Assembly (NCBI GenBank): GCA_017543025.1
Contig: JAFYGX010000202.1
Coordinates: 1 to 64,000, forward strand
Origin: Solobacterium sp.
GTDB taxonomy: Bacteria; Bacillota_I; Bacilli_A; Erysipelotrichales; Erysipelotrichaceae
Length of the DNA: 64,000 bases
Reading direction: 5' to 3'
Translations under genes and position numbers: made by a program
Notes under the pieces: generated by a model
Seen by the model: only the letters and a program-made list of their open reading frames with translations
Told to the model about the DNA's origin: nothing
Database searches by the model: none
Part shown: positions 1 through 7,795 of the stretch, piece by piece
Position numbering within the stretch: position 1 is the stretch's first letter
How the letters are laid out: the number at the start of each line of letters is the position of its first letter

Positions 1-1924
1 CATCATAATCAAAGTTTTCTGTTTTTTCAGCTATTCTCATGATTGCTTCAAAACCGGTGAGATCTGCTGTTGCTTCCACACTGATGGAGGCACCGTTCAC
101 ATGATAGCCGTCAAACGGAACGATCTGATCAAAATATGATTCCAGTTTGTTTATCCGTTCTTCAAAGTGTTTCAGATCTTCCTCTGAAAAAATGGAATTC
201 ATGTGTCCGTCTTTGTCAAACTGTGCCCCCAGCGCATCAAATCCATGACTCATTTCGTGGGCAAGAACTGTTCCTATATTTGCGTACAGTTCTTCCTGGG
301 TAAATCCTTTTTCATAATCGTATTGTTCCATCCATCCGAGAGAGAACAGAACTGCGTTGATTTCCCGGATGTTCTTGGCGTTGTTCTCCAGAATGTCCCA
401 GTTGCGCCAGGCTTCTATTTCCGGATCCAGACTGGCATCAAGAAGAGCGATCGTCTCTTCCTCTTTCTGACGCTTCAGTTTTCCGGCAATGGCGGCGATG
501 TCATCCTGACTGAAATCAATATTGCTGTAATCAACGATTGTTTTGTCCGGATACAGTGCATAGAATTTCATTGTCTCTACTTTTTCGATTGCTTTCTGTC
601 TGCTTTCTTCGGAAAGCCATTCTTTGTTTTTCAGCATGTCGATATATTCGGACTGAATCTTCCGGAACAATTCCACTGTCTGTTTTTTCAGAGGACCAGC
701 ATCATATCTTGCAAGATAGGAATTGCCGAGGGCGAAGGTGAGATCCCGCCGCAGAAAGAGATATACCACCTCTTCAGTATCCAGTTTTTCACTTCCGTCT
801 GCCAGGCTGCCTGACATTTCCCGGTTGATCCGATGCCAGAACGCATCATAATCAAGATACCAGTCATTTTCGAGAACATAGCTGACCAGCAAATAATTCT
901 TCATCTTCTCGAGATTCTCTTCTGTATAGAAATCTGCGACATACGGGAGATACCCGTTTTCCTCATACATGAATTGTGTTTCATTTCCGAATCCTCTGGC
1001 TTTGAGAATGGGAATAATCGGATAGTCTTTCATCGTTTCAGCAATCTGGTTCAGATCTGCATGTGCATATGTCTGAACATATTTGCCCGAAAGAAGATCA
1101 GACATGGGAATCTGTCCGCCGGCCATCAGTGTCTCCATTTCGAAGAAAGAATCAAAAGCATGTTTGGCGTCTTCCTCACTGAAATCCAGTTCCTTGAGAA
1201 CGTGTTTTACTTCTTCCTCTGCGGCTTCCAGCTTGTGCTGTGATGACTCGGAGCGATCGGTATATGCATCTACTTCTCCCAGCAGCATGTCCACAGCCGG
1301 AAAGAGATAAAGCATGACGATATAGTCTTTGCCCGGTGTTTCAGTCAAACCCGTATCTGCATTGGGAGACATCTTCAGAAACAGCGGAACATCACGGCTG
1401 CGGTCAGAATCTGAGAGAAAGGCAGACAGTTCCTTGAGCGAAGTGATGCCCTGAATATCTTCGACGACTCTGCGCAGCGGCTCGGCGCCGATTTCGTTGC
1501 GATGGTCCCAGTCCATGAAAGATCTGTAATACTGCTGAACAAGTTCCATTTCGTGCGTATCCGCTTTCTCATCGGTCAGAAATGATCTGACTTTTTCGGC
1601 GATCTTCTGCTGCACGTTTCTGGTGCCGCGTCCGCCGGCAAGGATGGCCTCGTAATTTACGGAAAGATAATAATCTTCCGCCGGCGATACCTGCATGCCG
1701 GGCGTGATGTTTTCCGGAATCTGAGAATCGATCCAGGGAGATCCTCCGCCGGATTTGCTGGATGAAACGGAAGCAGTTTCGGCCGGAGCTTCGGATGCGG
1801 GCTGTACAGAAGGAACAGCGGCAGGGGCTGCGGGTTCCTGATGTGCGGCAGAACCTGCACAACCGCTTAATACAAGCATTGCCGTCAGACTGCAGGAAAC
1901 AAACGTTTTGAATTCTGAATTCAT
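1..1924 (-). CDS. M13 family (neprilysin/PepO-like) metallopeptidase lipoprotein, C-terminus beyond left edge
   Basis: The frame is open from an ATG at 1924 (AAAGGAT ribosome site just upstream) to the left edge, about 641 residues. The N-terminus is a lipoprotein signal with lipobox LSGC, followed by an Ala/Pro/Ser-rich linker to about residue 60, so the enzyme is probably anchored outside the membrane. The zinc motif HEMSH followed by GFDA lies at 233-262 (first His about residue 556), and the second zinc-ligand region with EATAD is near 70-85, in the expected order for peptidase family M13. Family knowledge: M13 enzymes cleave peptides with one zinc ion; the substrate here is unknown. Only the last tens of residues should be missing. 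The call is firm for family, open for substrate. Confidence 0.9.
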   Translation of the reverse strand, partial: MNSEFKTFVSCSLTAMLVLSGCAGSAAHQEPAAPAAVPSVQPASEAPAETASVSSSKSGGGSPWIDSQIPENITPGMQVSPAEDYYLSVNYEAILAGGRGTRNVQQKIAEKVRSFLTDEKADTHEMELVQQYYRSFMDWDHRNEIGAEPLRRVVEDIQGITSLKELSAFLSDSDRSRDVPLFLKMSPNADTGLTETPGKDYIVMLYLFPAVDMLLGEVDAYTDRSESSQHKLEAAEEEVKHVLKELDFSEEDAKHAFDSFFEMETLMAGGQIPMSDLLSGKYVQTYAHADLNQIAETMKDYPIIPILKARGFGNETQFMYEENGYLPYVADFYTEENLEKMKNYLLVSYVLENDWYLDYDAFWHRINREMSGSLADGSEKLDTEEVVYLFLRRDLTFALGNSYLARYDAGPLKKQTVELFRKIQSEYIDMLKNKEWLSEESRQKAIEKVETMKFYALYPDKTIVDYSNIDFSQDDIAAIAGKLKRQKEEETIALLDASLDPEIEAWRNWDILENNAKNIREINAVLFSLGWMEQYDYEKGFTQEELYANIGTVLAHEMSHGFDALGAQFDKDGHMNSIFSEEDLKHFEERINKLESYFDQIVPFDGYHVNGASISVEATADLTGFEAIMRIAEKTENFDYD

Positions 1925-2060
1925 GACTGATATCCTTTCAGTATGGATAATACGGAGACAATAAAAAGTAAATATCCGGTTTATTTCCGGTTTGTCTGAA
2001 CTTCTTATGTCATTATCATTATTAGCAAAGCGACAATGCATTTGTCAAAACAGCGTTCCG

Positions 2061-2357
2061 TCAAACGGTTGGCTGTGAGCACGCATTGAAATACAGCGAA
2101 AAGAGCGGATCTTCTATATAAATGTCCTGATCTGACTGATTAAAGTATCCGAAGAGTGTTCTGGTGACAAGCTGCGACAAAATATCGCTGTTGGAGTACA
2201 GCGGCATAAACCGCCTGTCATCAAACGGTATCTTATTGAACTTTTCCTCTACATTCATTTTCTGCAGGAAATGAAGAAGGAGGACAGCTCCTCCATCACT
2301 GGAGAGGTTGCCTCCTTTAAAATCGATATTGTTAAAATTCGGCACAGCATTTAACAT
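2061..2357 (-). pseudogene. IS1380-type transposase, N-terminal remnant
   Basis: The 98-residue frame matches the start of IS1380-family transposases: a DDRR segment, a GYFNQSDQDIYIEDPLF region resembling the family's conserved 'GYED-ND-LR-DP' segment, and a final SQPTV corresponding to the conserved SQPT-SRF motif. The frame stops at TGA exactly where a TCA (Ser) would be expected, and the following bases no longer encode transposase; a full-length enzyme has more than 400 residues. The catalytic DDE core is therefore absent. Terminal inverted repeats could not be placed with confidence. It is a dead IS fragment marking past transposition between the M13 peptidase and the small coiled-coil gene. 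Confidence 0.75.
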
Positions 2358-2457
2358 ATAAGTGGTTCCTTTCTTGTGACCTTAGCAATTACATTATAAG
2401 GAACCTTTTCTATTCATGCATGTAAACCCAATGGGTTTTATCATAAATTCAATAAAA

Positions 2458-2485
2458 GCCGATAGTCATGCGAGATTATCGGCCT
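2458..2485. repeat. Imperfect inverted repeat upstream of the transposase remnant
   Basis: GCCGATAG and TTATCGGC flank a short AT-rich spacer (7 of 8 bases pair). It sits about 100 bp upstream of the transposase start and could belong to the old IS end or its promoter region. No target-site duplication was found. Confidence 0.3.
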
Positions 2486-2592
2486 GTAGAAGTCCTGGTG
2501 AATTATTCAGGATTAATAATGATATTCAGTGCTCATCTGAGCATCAGATGGTACAATATGTGCATAAGCTTTATAAAAGAAGAGGAGATAAT

Positions 2593-2889
2593 ATGCCAAG
2601 ACCAAAAGGTAGCAAAAACAGACCGAAAATGAATCCAGCGGCTGTTCTGAAAGAACCGTTCAGCACAGAGGGAATCGATCAGAAAATTGCGGATACAGAA
2701 GCGGAAATCAAAGAGCTTTCCAGAACACTGAAAGAGAAGAAAGCAATGCTGAAAGCACTGCAGAAGTCAAAAGCCGCTGCTGAAAAGCTCGCTGCAAAAC
2801 AGAAAGCAGAAGAAGAGAAAGCTGCGATTCTTGCGGCAGTTGAATCCTCTGAAAAATCGATCGACGAAATCCTGGATTTTCTCAGGTAA
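2593..2889 (+). CDS. Small charged coiled-coil protein of unknown function
   Basis: The ATG at 2593 is preceded by AGAGGAGA at a good distance, which decides this start over upstream in-frame codons that run into IS-derived sequence. The 98-residue product starts MPRPKGSKNRPK, a basic segment, and continues with a Lys/Glu/Ala-rich helix (residues about 25-85) with coiled-coil heptad character and no membrane segment. Basic N-termini of this kind are seen in small conserved Bacillota proteins without assigned function. It is followed by a strong terminator, so it is a single-gene unit. Function not recognised. Confidence 0.7.
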   Translation: MPRPKGSKNRPKMNPAAVLKEPFSTEGIDQKIADTEAEIKELSRTLKEKKAMLKALQKSKAAAEKLAAKQKAEEEKAAILAAVESSEKSIDEILDFLR

Positions 2890-2923
2890 TCATCCGGTCA
2901 GCAGAGAACTATTATAATTTCAT

Positions 2924-2975
2924 AACCATTTCTGAATTGCGCGGGTGCGGAGGAAAGCTCAGAAATGGTTTTTTC
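2924..2975 (+). terminator. Rho-independent terminator after the coiled-coil gene
   Basis: A perfect 12-bp stem (AACCATTTCTGA / TCAGAAATGGTT) with a 23-nt loop is followed by a T-run. Confidence 0.85.
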
Positions 2976-3077
2976 TGTATGGGCAGAAGCCGCGTTTCTG
3001 AACAGACCGGATCCGTATGTATCCGCCGGAGAATGTGAAGAGCGTGCTAATATAGAACGGTAAAAGCGATATCGGAA

Positions 3078-3248
3078 CGGTTCAGGTGGGATGAGTGAAG
3101 TGATTCACTGGTCATCCAGAATAGGGAAACAGGTGAAATTCCTGTACGAACTCGTCACTGTGAAGAGATTGTTTCCGCAAGAATGCCATTGGGGAACTGA
3201 GAAGGCGCGGAAGCTTATGCTCAAAGTCAGGAGACCTGCCTGCATCCG
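3078..3248 (+). ncRNA. Cobalamin (adenosylcobalamin-type) riboswitch
   Basis: The leader contains the conserved core blocks in order: GGGAAACAGGTGAAATTCCTG (3124 onward), then CTCGTCACTGTGAAGAG, then GCCATTGGGGAACTGAGAAGGC, and the B12-box-like AGTCAGGAGACCTGCC at 3225-3240. The arrangement is that of the cobalamin riboswitch class. The exact 5' limit and the expression platform (about 3249-3350) were assigned by eye. It precedes a DUF4430 gene and an ECF S component, consistent with vitamin B12-repressed uptake. Confidence 0.93.
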
Positions 3249-3355
3249 GTCACGCGAGCCACGAGAACCTGGCATCACGGACGATCCATGTTTCATGAAT
3301 TGTTTTCGTTGTGCCTCGCAGCCTGCGTACGCTTTTAACAGTGAAAGGGGCAGAA

Positions 3356-3760
3356 ATGAAAAACAGAAAGAATTTATGGGTCATCATCGGAGTGGTATGT
3401 GCTGTGGTATGCATGGCGCTGATTTACCGGTTTGCCGGCCCGAGGTCATCCGCAGGAGAAAAGCATGTCACGGTAGAAGTAAGAGATGATACCGGAAATG
3501 TTAAGAGCTATAAAGCAGATACGAATGCGGAAACACTGATTACCGTACTGGACGAGCTTCATCAAGCGCAAGCGCTCGAGTATGAAGGAGCAGAAGGCGA
3601 TTATGGGCTGTATATCACGTCCATAAACGGTCTGAAAGCAGATTACAGCGTCAATCAGGCATACTGGGCAATCTATGTTAACGGGGATTACGGGGCATAC
3701 GGGGTCAGCGAGCAGCCGGTAACGGACGGTGATACCTATACATTTGCCTTTGAACAGTAA
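3356..3760 (+). CDS. Membrane-anchored DUF4430 (transcobalamin-like C-terminal domain) protein
   Basis: The 134-residue product begins at the ATG at 3356 (AAAGGGGCAG upstream), not at an in-frame GTG/ATG further up that would overlap the riboswitch platform. One hydrophobic N-terminal segment (residues 7-27) is followed by an extracytoplasmic DUF4430 fold of about 100 residues, ending with the typical 'YWAIYVNGDYGAYGVSEQPV' pattern. DUF4430 domains resemble the beta-domain of intrinsic factor/transcobalamin and in Bacillota occur with B12-regulated transporters. The gene lies directly downstream of the cobalamin riboswitch and immediately abuts the ECF S gene. Inference: a surface corrinoid-capture partner for the transporter. 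Confidence 0.88.
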   Translation: MKNRKNLWVIIGVVCAVVCMALIYRFAGPRSSAGEKHVTVEVRDDTGNVKSYKADTNAETLITVLDELHQAQALEYEGAEGDYGLYITSINGLKADYSVNQAYWAIYVNGDYGAYGVSEQPVTDGDTYTFAFEQ

Positions 3761-4285
3761 ATGAGCAGAACCGGGAAACGGATCCACACACTGGTGTGGA
3801 TTGCTGCGATGACAGCGATTCTTGAAGTGTCAAAAGCCGCATTGAACGGTATTGCAAATGTTGAACTGATCACCCTGCTTGTAATTCTGTTTACGCGGCA
3901 TTTCGGGTGGAAGCCGACCCTGGCGGCAGTGCTGCTGTTTGCGGTACTTGAAAGCATGTGGTGGGGGTTAAGTATCTGGACGATTACTTATTTTTATATC
4001 TGGCCGCTGCTGGTATGGCTGGCGCACAGTACAGCGAAGGACACTTCCCTGTTTTCCGCCTGTGTGCTTTCCGGGGGATTCGGGCTTCTGTTCGGAGCTC
4101 TGTGCAGTCTTACAACGCTTGTGACAGCCGGGCCGCGTGCAGCGTTTGCCTGGTGGGTTGCAGGCATTCCGTATGATCTGATTCACGGGGCTTCAAATGC
4201 GCTGATCTGCTTTGTTCTGTATAAGCCTCTGAACCGGATTCTGAGACGGTTTCATCCCGGAATCAGAGCGGAAGAGGAATCATGA
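3761..4285 (+). CDS. ECF transporter S component, probable cobalamin/corrinoid-specific
   Basis: The 174-residue product is almost entirely hydrophobic with about six membrane helices, the size and shape of an energy-coupling-factor substrate-binding subunit. Its ATG follows the stop codon of the DUF4430 gene without any gap, so translation is likely coupled. Known biology: S components of this kind (for example CbrT of Lactobacillus) import vitamin B12 with a shared ECF ATPase module encoded elsewhere. Substrate assignment here rests on the cobalamin riboswitch and the DUF4430 partner, not on residues. A terminator follows directly. No ECF A/A'/T genes are in this window. Confidence 0.85.
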   Translation: MSRTGKRIHTLVWIAAMTAILEVSKAALNGIANVELITLLVILFTRHFGWKPTLAAVLLFAVLESMWWGLSIWTITYFYIWPLLVWLAHSTAKDTSLFSACVLSGGFGLLFGALCSLTTLVTAGPRAAFAWWVAGIPYDLIHGASNALICFVLYKPLNRILRRFHPGIRAEEES

Positions 4286-4293
4286 ATTGTGTG

Positions 4294-4323
4294 ATGCCGG
4301 AAGATTGTACCGGCATTTATTTT
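4294..4323 (+). terminator. Terminator of the B12 uptake operon
   Basis: A 7-bp stem ATGCCGG/CCGGCAT with a 9-nt loop is followed by TTATTTT. Confidence 0.75.
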
Positions 4324-4620
4324 GGAAACGCGAATTGATGTTCTGGTGGGCATCAGGAAGAACGCAGTGCAGTCAGATCCGTGTGAAAGAGAAAACATCT
4401 GTATGCAGGAACACAGCCGGCACCTGCTGCACGTATTCATTGACGTACAGGCGAATCTGCGGCGGCAGACCATCAGGGGCAGGGAAACGGCAGACACTGC
4501 TGTGATTGGGAGAACAGGACCGGTGGCGCTTCCTGTGGTAAAATTCAAAAGTTGCCTGTTCTCTGATGCGTTTCAGTGAACAGGACATGGAAAAGAATCT
4601 TCCGGAAAGGGGAAAAGTAT
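4324..4620. other. Intergenic region without a supported gene
   Basis: An open frame of about 85 codons exists on the plus strand but starts at TTG without a ribosome site and gives no recognisable protein. I see no RNA gene. The 3' end carries the ribosome site of the amylase (GGAAAGGGGAAAAG). Confidence 0.4.
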
Positions 4621-6108
4621 ATGGAAAATGGCGTTATGATGCAGTATTTCGAGTGGTATCTTCCGAGAAACTGCGGTTTGTGGAACCAGCTGAAGAATGA
4701 TGCTCCGAAGCTTGCGGAAAAGGGCATTACAGCAGTATGGCTTCCGCCTGCCTATAAAGGGTTAAAAGGAGACGATGAGGTCGGGTATGGAGTATATGAT
4801 CTGTATGACCTCGGGGAGTTTGAACAGAAGGGTTCGGTTGCCACAAAATACGGTACGAAAGATGAATATCTGGCCGCGATCAAAGCCTGTCAGGATGCAG
4901 GAATCAAAGTATATGCAGATATCGTTCTGAATCAGATGCTTGAGGGAGATAAACTGGAATATGTTGAAGTGCAGGAGACCAATCCGGAAAACCGGAATGA
5001 GATCGTTCCTGGCACGAAATGGATCAAAGCGTACAGTAAATTCACGTTTCCGGGGAGAAACGGGAAGTATGACGACAGTGTATGGGATCATAGTGACTTT
5101 TCCGGCTGCGATATCGATGAGAGAACGGGAAAACACGGGGTTTTCCTGTTTGACGGAGCGAAATGGAGCGACAAGGTCGATGATGAAAACGGAAATTATG
5201 ATTATCTGCTCGGGATGAATCTGGACCACAGCAATCCGAAGGTTATTGAAAAACTGATCAAATGGGGGAAATGGTATGTGGATACAACCCATGTGGATGG
5301 GTTCCGGCTTGATGCCGTCAAACATATCGACCGGGATTTCTTTCCGATGTGGCTGAACGAAATGCGCACGTATACCGGCGGTGAGATGTTTTCGGTCGGG
5401 GAATACTGGAAAGGTGATGTCGGAAAACTGACGGATTATCTTGACGCAACCGGCCGCTGCATGTCGCTGTTTGATGTGCCGCTTCATTATGCGTTTCATA
5501 ATATTTCCGGCGATGCGGATAATTACAGCATGGCGGATCTTTTCAGCAATACGCTGGTCCGTGAAGATCCGGTCCATGCGGTTACCTTTATCGACAACCA
5601 TGATACCCAGCCCGGACAGGCGCTGGAAAGCTGTGTTCAGGAATGGTTCATTCCGCATGCATATGCGGCGATTCTTCTGCGAAAAGAAGGATTCCCGTGT
5701 ATTTTCTACGGAGATTATTACGGACTTGAGGCGCGTGAAGGAAGGGCATACCATGAAATCATCGACCGAATGCTCGATATCCGGAAGAACAGACTGTACG
5801 GGAAAGAAACGGATTACTTCGATGACAGAGATGTGGTCGGCTGGACCGTCAGCGGTGATGAAACACATCCCGATTCCGGCGCTGCAGTTGTTATGACAGC
5901 TCATTGCGGCGGAACAAAGCAGATGAATGTCGGGGCTTCGCATGCCGGTGAAATCTGGATCGATGCGTCCGGCAATACGGAAAACGAAGTTCTGATTGAT
6001 GAGAACGGGGACGGTGAATTCAGCTGTGCAGACGGATCTGTCAGCTTCTACGTGAAAAAGACAAGTCGCAAAGGGAAAGGACATGCCAGATCCTCGCACA
6101 GCGCCTGA
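4621..6108 (+). CDS. Cytoplasmic GH13 (subfamily 5-like) alpha-amylase
   Basis: The 495-residue product hydrolyses alpha-1,4 glucan bonds. The ATG at 4621 has a purine-rich ribosome site just upstream; no signal peptide follows, so it acts inside the cell, probably on glycogen or imported maltodextrins. GH13 regions are clear: GFRLDAVKHI with nucleophile D231, FSVGEYW with acid/base E261 and FIDNHDTQ with D328. Region I reads DIVLNQM: Gln105 stands where the family usually has His in DVVxNH. The C-terminal beta-domain is present, with an unusual basic tail (KKTSRKGKGHARSSHSA). It is monocistronic as far as can be seen. Family call is firm; the effect of Gln105 is open. Confidence 0.93.
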   Translation: MENGVMMQYFEWYLPRNCGLWNQLKNDAPKLAEKGITAVWLPPAYKGLKGDDEVGYGVYDLYDLGEFEQKGSVATKYGTKDEYLAAIKACQDAGIKVYADIVLNQMLEGDKLEYVEVQETNPENRNEIVPGTKWIKAYSKFTFPGRNGKYDDSVWDHSDFSGCDIDERTGKHGVFLFDGAKWSDKVDDENGNYDYLLGMNLDHSNPKVIEKLIKWGKWYVDTTHVDGFRLDAVKHIDRDFFPMWLNEMRTYTGGEMFSVGEYWKGDVGKLTDYLDATGRCMSLFDVPLHYAFHNISGDADNYSMADLFSNTLVREDPVHAVTFIDNHDTQPGQALESCVQEWFIPHAYAAILLRKEGFPCIFYGDYYGLEAREGRAYHEIIDRMLDIRKNRLYGKETDYFDDRDVVGWTVSGDETHPDSGAAVVMTAHCGGTKQMNVGASHAGEIWIDASGNTENEVLIDENGDGEFSCADGSVSFYVKKTSRKGKGHARSSHSA

Positions 6109-6516
6109 GGGTTATGGCGTCAGCGGTGACTGCGGGCTGACCTGCATATGGCATGTGTCCTGCGGAGCAGAGGACGCTGCCCGCATCAATGGGGACTGCA
6201 CACCGTCGAGTTCGCAGTGGGTTTATCGATGATGGATCCTGGGAACGGTTCTGTAATGGGACTGTTTTCTCATGAAATCGGTTCCGTCGGGCACTGCCTT
6301 TTCCGGGTTTCTGCGCCATACCGCATGTGAAAAAAGATTTTACAAACTTTGTAAAATGTGTTTAAAGCGCATAAATATGCGGTTTCAGAACATTCTTGTA
6401 AAATTTGTTCCGTGCGTTTTTCATATGATCTGTCCGGGTTACATAGGATGGGACAGATGCGAAAGTCTGCTGGAAACGGGCGGCAGCTGCAGAACGAATC
6501 AGCAGAGGAAAACGTT
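6109..6516. other. Intergenic region, possibly decayed sequence
   Basis: About 400 bp between the amylase and the L,D-transpeptidase. The plus strand shows short frames broken by stops, with a Cys/Trp-containing stretch around 6150-6225 that may be an old coding remnant, but no family was recognised. The last 15 bases carry the AGAGGA ribosome site of the next gene. Confidence 0.4.
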
Positions 6517-7662
6517 ATGTCAGAAAATGAAAGAAAACAGGTAAGAAAGAAGCGGAGAAGAAGACTGAGAATCGGAGCCCTGCTCCTGCTGGTATTGCTG
6601 GCTGCAGTGCTTGCGGGCGCAGCAGCTTTCGGTATTCGGATGAGCCAGCGGGCAAAGGAGGAAAAAGACCTGTATGACTCGCTCATACCGGAATCCGGAA
6701 CGGAACCGATTACGCTGTCATACGGGAGTGATGCGGGGAATCTGTTCGGAAAGGATGTAAAAGTGAGCGGCATGGTTGATACTTCGAAAACAGGAACTTA
6801 TGAACTTCAGATAGAACTGAGCGGGGTTACCTCATTCGGAAAAACAGTAAGCCGGACATATCCAGTGACAGTAACGGTCATAGATGAAACGATTCCTGAA
6901 ATCACATTAAAGGAAGAATCGATCGAAGTTCGGGATGGAACGATGGATGATCTCCTGGCGAATGTCGAAGCGGTAACAGATGGAAAAGATGGTGAGCTGA
7001 CCCGGGCGGAAACCGAAACGCCGGGATGTTATACGGTTCAGACAGATGCGGATCTTCATACTGCGGGAGAATATACCGCTGTTGTTGCGGCGCTTGATCT
7101 GGATGGAAACCGGGCAGAGCGATCCTTCCGGCTGACAGTGAATCCGATAACCGAGTCCATGTTTCCGTATCGGATCCGCATCAACCGGGAACTTAATACC
7201 GTGACCGTATATTCTCCGGATAAAGACGGAACCTACAGCGTACCGGTTAAGGCGATGGTCTGTTCCACCGGTGCGGCGACTCCGGCCGGCGTGTTCCATA
7301 CATTTAACCGCAGTCAGTGGAGAAGCCTGTTCGGGGGCGTATACGGACAATATGTAACAGATATTGTCGGTGATATCCTGTTCCATTCCGTTCCGTATTA
7401 TTCGATGGATAAAGGAAATCTTGAGTATCTGGAATACAACAGACTCGGAACTGCTGCGTCACTTGGCTGTATCCGGCTTGCGGTAAAAGATGCGTTATGG
7501 ATCTATGAAAACTGCCCGATCGGAACGGAAGTCGAAATATATGATGATCCGGAGAATCCGGGTCCGCTGGGAAAGCCGGAGTCCGTTTATATTGATCCGG
7601 AAAGCGAGAACCGCGGATGGGATCCGACAGATCCGGATCCGGCAAATCCATGGATCAGCTGA
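6517..7662 (+). CDS. Membrane-anchored L,D-transpeptidase (YkuD domain)
   Basis: The ATG at 6517 follows AGAGGAAAACGTT. The 381-residue product has a basic cytoplasmic tail, one membrane helix (residues 18-40), two beta-sandwich Ig/cadherin-like modules (about 55-210), and a C-terminal YkuD domain. Catalytic signature: FHSVPYYS with His290 and SLGCIRL with Cys318. Such enzymes form 3-3 peptidoglycan cross-links or attach proteins to the wall, outside the membrane. After the catalytic domain comes a Pro/Asp-rich tail (PDSTDPDPANP-like). No obvious partner gene lies next to it; it appears monocistronic. Confidence 0.92.
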   Translation: MSENERKQVRKKRRRRLRIGALLLLVLLAAVLAGAAAFGIRMSQRAKEEKDLYDSLIPESGTEPITLSYGSDAGNLFGKDVKVSGMVDTSKTGTYELQIELSGVTSFGKTVSRTYPVTVTVIDETIPEITLKEESIEVRDGTMDDLLANVEAVTDGKDGELTRAETETPGCYTVQTDADLHTAGEYTAVVAALDLDGNRAERSFRLTVNPITESMFPYRIRINRELNTVTVYSPDKDGTYSVPVKAMVCSTGAATPAGVFHTFNRSQWRSLFGGVYGQYVTDIVGDILFHSVPYYSMDKGNLEYLEYNRLGTAASLGCIRLAVKDALWIYENCPIGTEVEIYDDPENPGPLGKPESVYIDPESENRGWDPTDPDPANPWIS

Positions 7663-7795
7663 TCATAACAGTTCATAAATCAATATCTGACAGATCAGTA
7701 CATGATATAACTATGGTGACGGATCGGGGAACTGCCTGATCAGAATGCCGGATGTGTTCCGGAAATGAATCATCAATCAGATCGGAGAGATATCA

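Noticed and set aside
4322..4579. Possible 85-residue gene on the plus strand
   Set aside because: Starts at TTG without a ribosome site directly in the T-run of the previous terminator and shows no recognisable protein.
4762..6099. Long minus-strand open frame (445 codons) opposite the amylase
   Set aside because: It lies wholly antisense to a clear GH13 gene; its text is a shadow with no start context or family match.
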